Source of the DNA: an uncultured Magnetococcales bacterium
GTDB taxonomy: Bacteria; Pseudomonadota; Magnetococcia; Magnetococcales; Magnetaquicoccaceae
Reading direction: 5' to 3'
DNA length: 11,184 bases
NCBI GenBank assembly: GCA_903913345.1
Contig: CAIWLA010000301.1
Coordinates: 1-11,184, forward strand
The notes below the pieces were generated by a model. That model saw only the letters and a list, made by a program, of their open reading frames with translations. It ran no database searches and had not been told where the DNA came from. The position numbers and the translations under genes are program-made. Shown here piece after piece: positions 8,597 to 11,184 of this stretch. Each line of letters starts with the position of its first letter. Within the stretch, counting starts at the first letter, position 1.

Positions 8597-10062
8597 CAGA
8601 CCATCCTCTTGAGGGTTTGGGCCGCATCATTCAGAACCTGAACCCCCATTTTAATCTGGGACATCCCGGAGGCCGTCTCCCGGGTGCCCATGTTGACGGA
8701 TTGAATCGCCTCGGTCACCTGACGGATGGCAGTCGCCTGTTGCCGCGCATTCAGGGAGATTTGCTGCGCCCCCTGCGCCGCACCGCCAATCGCCTGCAAC
8801 ACCCCCCGGAAGGATTCTGCCGTACCGTGGGAACTGATCATACCTCCCTCCACCGCCCGGTTGCCCGCATCGGTCGCCCGGACCGTGGAGTCGGTCGCCT
8901 TTTGTATCTCGCTGATCAGGCCATGGATGCGACTGGCCGACTGTTTGCTCTCATCCGCCAACTTGCGCGTCTCCACCGCCAGCACGGCAAACCCCTTGCC
9001 ATGAACCCCGGCCCGCACCGCCTCCACGGCGGCATTGACCGCCAACATCCGAGTCTCATTTGCAAAATCGGTGACCAGTTCGGTGATGGAACGGATCTCC
9101 CCCGTCTGTTCATTCAACAAACGAATGCGCTGGGCGATGTCACCCACGGTCTCCTGGGCCACCCCCATGTTTTGCAAGGTCTCTTCCACCTGGACAATAC
9201 CCTGGTTGGCCAACTCCAACGCCTGTTGCGCCCCGTTGGCCGCCCGCACCGCCTGCTCCGCCGATTGCCGGGACGAGGCATCCAGCTCTTCCATCGTCGT
9301 GGTGGTCTCGGTCATCGCCGCCGCCTGTTGGCTGGCCACCCGCTCCTGCTGGTTGATGCTGGCCGCCATCTGACTGGCCGCCGAAGAGAGCATGTTGACC
9401 ACCGCCTGCAACGGCGAGCGGGTGGCCCGACTCAACAACAGAGCCAGCACCACGCTGAAAGCCACCACCAGAATGGCCAACCAGATGGTCCGGTCACGGG
9501 TCCACTGCGTCTCGATGATAAACCGCTGCGCACTCTGGTTGGCCAGCGCGACCACCTCATCGATCGTTTGATCCAGGTGCACCACCTGCTGATTGTCCTC
9601 CTGCAAGGCGTCCGCAAAACGACGGATTTTATCGGGATCGCCCATTTTTTGCAGGGTCGCCAGTTTCTCCCGCACCCGCATCCACCCCGTGAACAACTGC
9701 CGGGCCTCCGTTACCTTCTGCTTGTCCCCCAGGAAACGTTCCTCGATCGTCTTGAAATCCTGCACCACCCGGTCATGCCGGTCATCCATTTCCAGGATGA
9801 TGGCGTTCAGCTCTGGAAGCGTCCGCACCAGCTCCACCCGCTCGATGAGGGTGTGCATGTGGGTGATCTGCTCGGAAATACGCAGGGCGGCGGTACTCAC
9901 CAGAAAGGGGTGGTTGTACAACCGCTCGGTCAGATCGGCCAGTTGCATCATCTGGGTAATGCCAAACACCCCCAGCAGGATCAGCAAGGCCATCAGCAAC
10001 CGCAGACCGGTCCCCAGACGAAGTTTCATGTCAAACATTTTTGCGGACGGCCTTTCCACCAT
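8596..10062 (-). CDS. methyl-accepting chemotaxis protein (transmembrane receptor, HAMP-poor)
   Basis: A 488-residue receptor that would feed the CheA encoded immediately downstream. TM1 is about residues 19-38. A helical extracytoplasmic sensor domain (about 40-190) has the LYNHPFLVSTAA segment common in four-helix-bundle receptors. TM2 is about 192-210. Only some 15-20 residues separate TM2 from the signalling coiled coil (about 225-488), so a full HAMP domain of about 50 residues does not fit. The hairpin tip reads FANETRMLAVNAAVEAVRAG, then GKGFAVLAVETRKLADES. This is recognisable but differs from the common QTNxLALNAAxEAARAGE. No C-terminal CheR-docking pentapeptide is seen. The start chosen is ATG 10062, with AAGGAG four bases upstream. 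GTG 10059, ATG 10038 and ATG 10029 are alternatives, and the frame stays open to 10107. The 5' end overlaps a truncated PIN-toxin reading frame. The ligand is unknown. Confidence 0.9.
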   Translation of the reverse strand: MVERPSAKMFDMKLRLGTGLRLLMALLILLGVFGITQMMQLADLTERLYNHPFLVSTAALRISEQITHMHTLIERVELVRTLPELNAIILEMDDRHDRVVQDFKTIEERFLGDKQKVTEARQLFTGWMRVREKLATLQKMGDPDKIRRFADALQEDNQQVVHLDQTIDEVVALANQSAQRFIIETQWTRDRTIWLAILVVAFSVVLALLLSRATRSPLQAVVNMLSSAASQMAASINQQERVASQQAAAMTETTTTMEELDASSRQSAEQAVRAANGAQQALELANQGIVQVEETLQNMGVAQETVGDIAQRIRLLNEQTGEIRSITELVTDFANETRMLAVNAAVEAVRAGVHGKGFAVLAVETRKLADESKQSASRIHGLISEIQKATDSTVRATDAGNRAVEGGMISSHGTAESFRGVLQAIGGAAQGAQQISLNARQQATAIRQVTEAIQSVNMGTRETASGMSQIKMGVQVLNDAAQTLKRMV

Positions 10063-10165
10063 ACGGCTCCTTTGCATCGTCAACGTTTTGGAACTTTGAA
10101 GGACCAATGGCCCTACCGTTCAACCAATGAATGGCGGCGTTGGTATCAAGGAGAAACCGGATCAT
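10031..10165 (-). pseudogene. truncated PIN-domain toxin (VapC-like) N-terminal stub
   Basis: A 44-codon frame starts with ATG at 10165 inside an ATGA overlap with the stop of the antitoxin-like gene. It begins MIRFLLDTNAAIHWLNG, the typical first strand and helix of a PIN ribonuclease, with the first catalytic Asp at D7. PIN toxins are usually about 130 residues. Here recognisable similarity ends at about residue 18, and the frame runs into the start of the receptor gene, stopping at 10031. The remaining PIN acidic residues are absent, so it cannot be an active nuclease. The receptor gene's AAGGAG site lies in this frame. A deletion or recombination joining an old toxin-antitoxin pair to the chemosensory operon explains this best. 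Confidence 0.75.
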
Positions 10166-10398
10166 GCCCACTCATCCCGCAAGGCACGTTGCCAAGCCAC
10201 CCCATCCACATCGGCAAGAGAAGGGACAGAACCAAACACTGTCATCAGATCCCGATCATTGCCAGAAACCGTGCGCCGGGATGCCATCCGCTCACACACC
10301 AGTATCAGTTCATGGGTGCCCGGTTCAATCTGCTCTGGCAACTGGACGGTGATTCTCCTCTCCGGTGGAACCTCGCATTGCATGGTGATGGCCAACAT
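10162..10398 (-). CDS. small antitoxin-like protein, partner of the truncated PIN toxin
   Basis: A 78-residue acidic protein. The N-terminal half (PPERRITVQLPEQIEPGTHELILV, here described as residues 11-34 with RITVQLPEQ as its core) has the alternating strand pattern of small antitoxins found before PIN toxins. The C-terminal end, DGVAWQRALRDEWA, resembles the toxin-binding tail of such proteins. The stop overlaps the PIN start as ATGA, the usual antitoxin-toxin coupling. ATG 10398 was chosen because GGAGAG lies six bases before it. Upstream in-frame starts (GTG 10455, ATG 10416) are possible but have poorer sites. With the toxin truncated it may be an orphan, or could act on another PIN toxin. 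No named antitoxin family could be assigned with certainty, and no DNA-binding domain is obvious. Confidence 0.7.
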   Translation of the reverse strand: MLAITMQCEVPPERRITVQLPEQIEPGTHELILVCERMASRRTVSGNDRDLMTVFGSVPSLADVDGVAWQRALRDEWA

Positions 10399-10437
10399 GA
10401 CATTCTCTCCATTCATATTCCTCAGGAAGCGGCTTTT

Positions 10438-10472
10438 CTGGATGAGAGTCACCACAGGTGACTCTCATCCAG
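10438..10472. repeat. perfect 16-bp inverted repeat (hairpin) over the DUF2442 stop codon
   Basis: The plus strand has CTGGATGAGAGTCACC (10438-10453), a 3-base loop, and GGTGACTCTCATCCAG (10457-10472), an exact inverted copy. On the minus strand the stop codon TGA of the DUF2442-like gene (10467-10465) lies in the first arm, and the antitoxin-like start is about 40 bases further on. Such a strong stem could control read-through or translation between the two genes, or be an operator. No T-run follows it on either strand, so it is not a standard terminator. Confidence 0.8.
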
Positions 10473-10770
10473 CGGCCTTGCGGGTTTGCTGGCGGATTTG
10501 CTCACGAAGGGTATCGGCCCCGTATCCCAGGTCGCCACGCCAACCGATCGCACAACCCCAATCAATCACCTCAACATCGGCAAACAGGTCCGGATCTTTC
10601 AGATGGCGCAACGGTGCCGATCTCTGAATGATCGGTGCCATGTCAACGGCCTCCTCCACACCATTCCGCCATTTTACGATCAGGGTCAGCGTGCCGGGAA
10701 CAACGTGCACGGTTTCAATGCGTTGCCCGCTTGTCTCGTGTTGCCCGTTTGTCTCATGCTGAAGTGGCAT
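10465..10770 (-). CDS. DUF2442-domain protein
   Basis: A 101-residue protein of unknown function. Residues about 17-92 show the DUF2442 layout: VHVVPGTLTLIVKWRNGVEE, then a VDM segment, a hydrophobic ADVEVIDWGCAIGW stretch, and a conserved DTLRE near the end. The first 17 residues are a Q/H/E/T/G-rich extension made by an 18-base duplication (10723-10758). The ATG at 10770 is supported by AAGGGGG five bases upstream and lies 10 bases after the end of the broken DUF4160-like gene, the usual partner of DUF2442 genes. Function of the pair is unestablished; a toxin-antitoxin role has been suspected only from small size and pairing. No catalytic motif is seen. Its stop codon is inside a perfect inverted repeat. 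Confidence 0.75.
   Translation of the reverse strand: MPLQHETNGQHETSGQRIETVHVVPGTLTLIVKWRNGVEEAVDMAPIIQRSAPLRHLKDPDLFADVEVIDWGCAIGWRGDLGYGADTLREQIRQQTRKAAG
10723..10758 (-). repeat. 18-bp tandem duplication at the start of the DUF2442 gene
   Basis: Two adjacent 18-base units on the minus strand, CATGAGACAAACGGGCAA and CACGAGACAAGCGGGCAA, differ at two positions. They encode the repeated HETNGQ and HETSGQ of the N-terminal extension, which precedes the DUF2442 fold, and keep the reading frame. Confidence 0.8.
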
Positions 10771-10780
10771 GGCATCCCCC

Positions 10781-11006
10781 TTACCCGTTCATGTCTACCC
10801 AGGCCAAGGCGATCTCCTCTCGATGCCCCTTGGCCCATTCAATGGCGGTTTTGACGTGCGCATGTGTCCTGTCTCCACCAATGACCGTCATGTCCCTGAT
10901 GCGAACAGGCATCCGCTTCGGGGGACGCTACATGACAGTGCGGTGGAGGATGATCATCGGCGTATACACTGATTTTGATCTTACCGATCTGGGTGATTGT
11001 GGTCAT
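10781..11006 (-). pseudogene. DUF4160-like gene broken by a single-base frameshift
   Basis: From ATG 11006 the minus strand reads MTTITQIGKIKISVYADD then HPPPHCHVASPEADA, the N-terminal half typical of DUF4160. The frame then leaves the family and stops at TGA 10841-10839 (55 residues). In the +1 frame the expected second half continues: VRIRDMTVIGGDRTHAHVK, then TAIEWAKGHREEIALAWVDMNG, ending in TAA at 10783-10781. The whole span is 226 bases, exactly one more than 75 codons, so one extra base explains the break. The C5 run at 10924-10920 or the T at 10907 are candidate sites. The start has GGTGAG five bases upstream. The function of the family is unknown. A sequencing error or programmed frameshifting cannot be excluded. 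The DUF2442 partner follows 10 bases downstream. Confidence 0.7.
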
Positions 11007-11076
11007 CCCATCTCACCAAGGCAACCCACAGGAAATAAAACACCCTCACTTGTTGGCTCTCGCCCCCAAACCCCTA

Positions 11077-11097
11077 CCAGGGGGATAATCCCCCTGG
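11077..11097. repeat. REP-like GC-rich palindrome, copy 2
   Basis: This has the same core as the element at 7-27: arms CCAGGGGGAT and ATCCCCCTGG around one A, with ACCCCT before and CCCCC after. It lies about 70 bases upstream of the DUF4160-like start. A looser relative (TCAGGGGGCGAATCCCC at about 11152-11168) follows nearby. The rest of the 178 bases between 11006 and the window end shows no supported gene or clear promoter. Confidence 0.75.
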
Positions 11098-11184
11098 CCC
11101 CCAACACAAGCATACCACACACCAACATCTGCAACACCAGGGCCGCCTCGTTCAGGGGGCGAATCCCCACCAAGACCAGGGACA

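Noticed and set aside
8617..10461. Very long open frame on the plus strand (614 codons), and similar long plus-strand frames at 4089-5525 and 6074-7648
   Set aside because: They lie antisense to clear chemosensory genes with full motif sets. Their translations are rich in His, Gln, Arg and Pro with no recognisable domain, as expected from GC-rich antisense frames.
10438..10472. Intrinsic terminator at the perfect inverted repeat
   Set aside because: On the minus strand the stem is followed by AAAAGCC and on the plus strand by CGGCC. No T-run follows on either strand.
11007..11184. Open frame on the minus strand from the window edge to a TGA overlapping the DUF4160-like start, about 58 codons
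   Set aside because: It runs straight through the palindromic repeat, its translation is hydrophobic and Gly/Val-rich with no recognisable family, and it has no visible start.
7..11184. CRISPR array, tRNA or rRNA
   Set aside because: No regularly spaced repeats, tRNA cloverleaf or rRNA-like sequence was seen on either strand.

Overview
The window is a compact stretch of a Gram-negative genome with every supported gene on the minus strand, so transcription runs from the right end towards the left. By eye it is GC-rich. A periplasmic parvulin, chemosensory genes with a CheA-REC hybrid, and an extended cation diffusion facilitator fit an environmental proteobacterium. A magnetotactic-coccus-like lineage is possible, but this is inference and no taxonomic marker is present.

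Right end (about 10.03-11.1 kb): a decayed accessory patch. In transcription order it holds a DUF4160-type gene broken by one extra base, an intact DUF2442-type gene, a perfect 16-bp inverted repeat over that gene's stop codon, an intact antitoxin-like gene, and an ATGA-overlapping PIN (VapC-like) toxin start cut to 44 codons. The toxin stub runs straight into the receptor gene that follows, and the ribosome binding site of that gene lies inside the stub.

Centre (3.23-10.06 kb): a tightly packed chemosensory operon of four genes: a membrane methyl-accepting receptor, a CheA histidine kinase with a C-terminal receiver, a CheB methylesterase, and a receiver-histidine kinase protein. Genes overlap by 1-4 nt or are 3 nt apart. 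There is no CheW, CheR, stand-alone CheY or flagellar gene in the window, so this looks like a reduced or alternative-function pathway. Signal would pass from receptor to CheA, then to CheB and to receiver domains, with the final kinase as a likely second output or integration point.

Left end (0.07-3.2 kb): a probable second transcription unit, preceded by a sigma-70-like promoter candidate at 3186-3213. It contains a CDF metal exporter with a second C-terminal domain and an unusual metal-site residue, a PPK2 polyphosphate kinase, and a secreted parvulin-type prolyl isomerase. A metal, polyphosphate and envelope-folding stress theme is plausible but inferred.

The same GC-rich palindrome occurs near both ends of the window (7-27 and 11077-11097), indicating a dispersed REP-like element. 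The most notable points are the toxin stub fused to the start of the chemosensory operon, the CDF with Gln in place of the usual TM5 His plus a duplicated C-terminal domain, the HAMP-poor receptor in an operon with CheB but no CheR or CheW, and the strong hairpin between the accessory genes.
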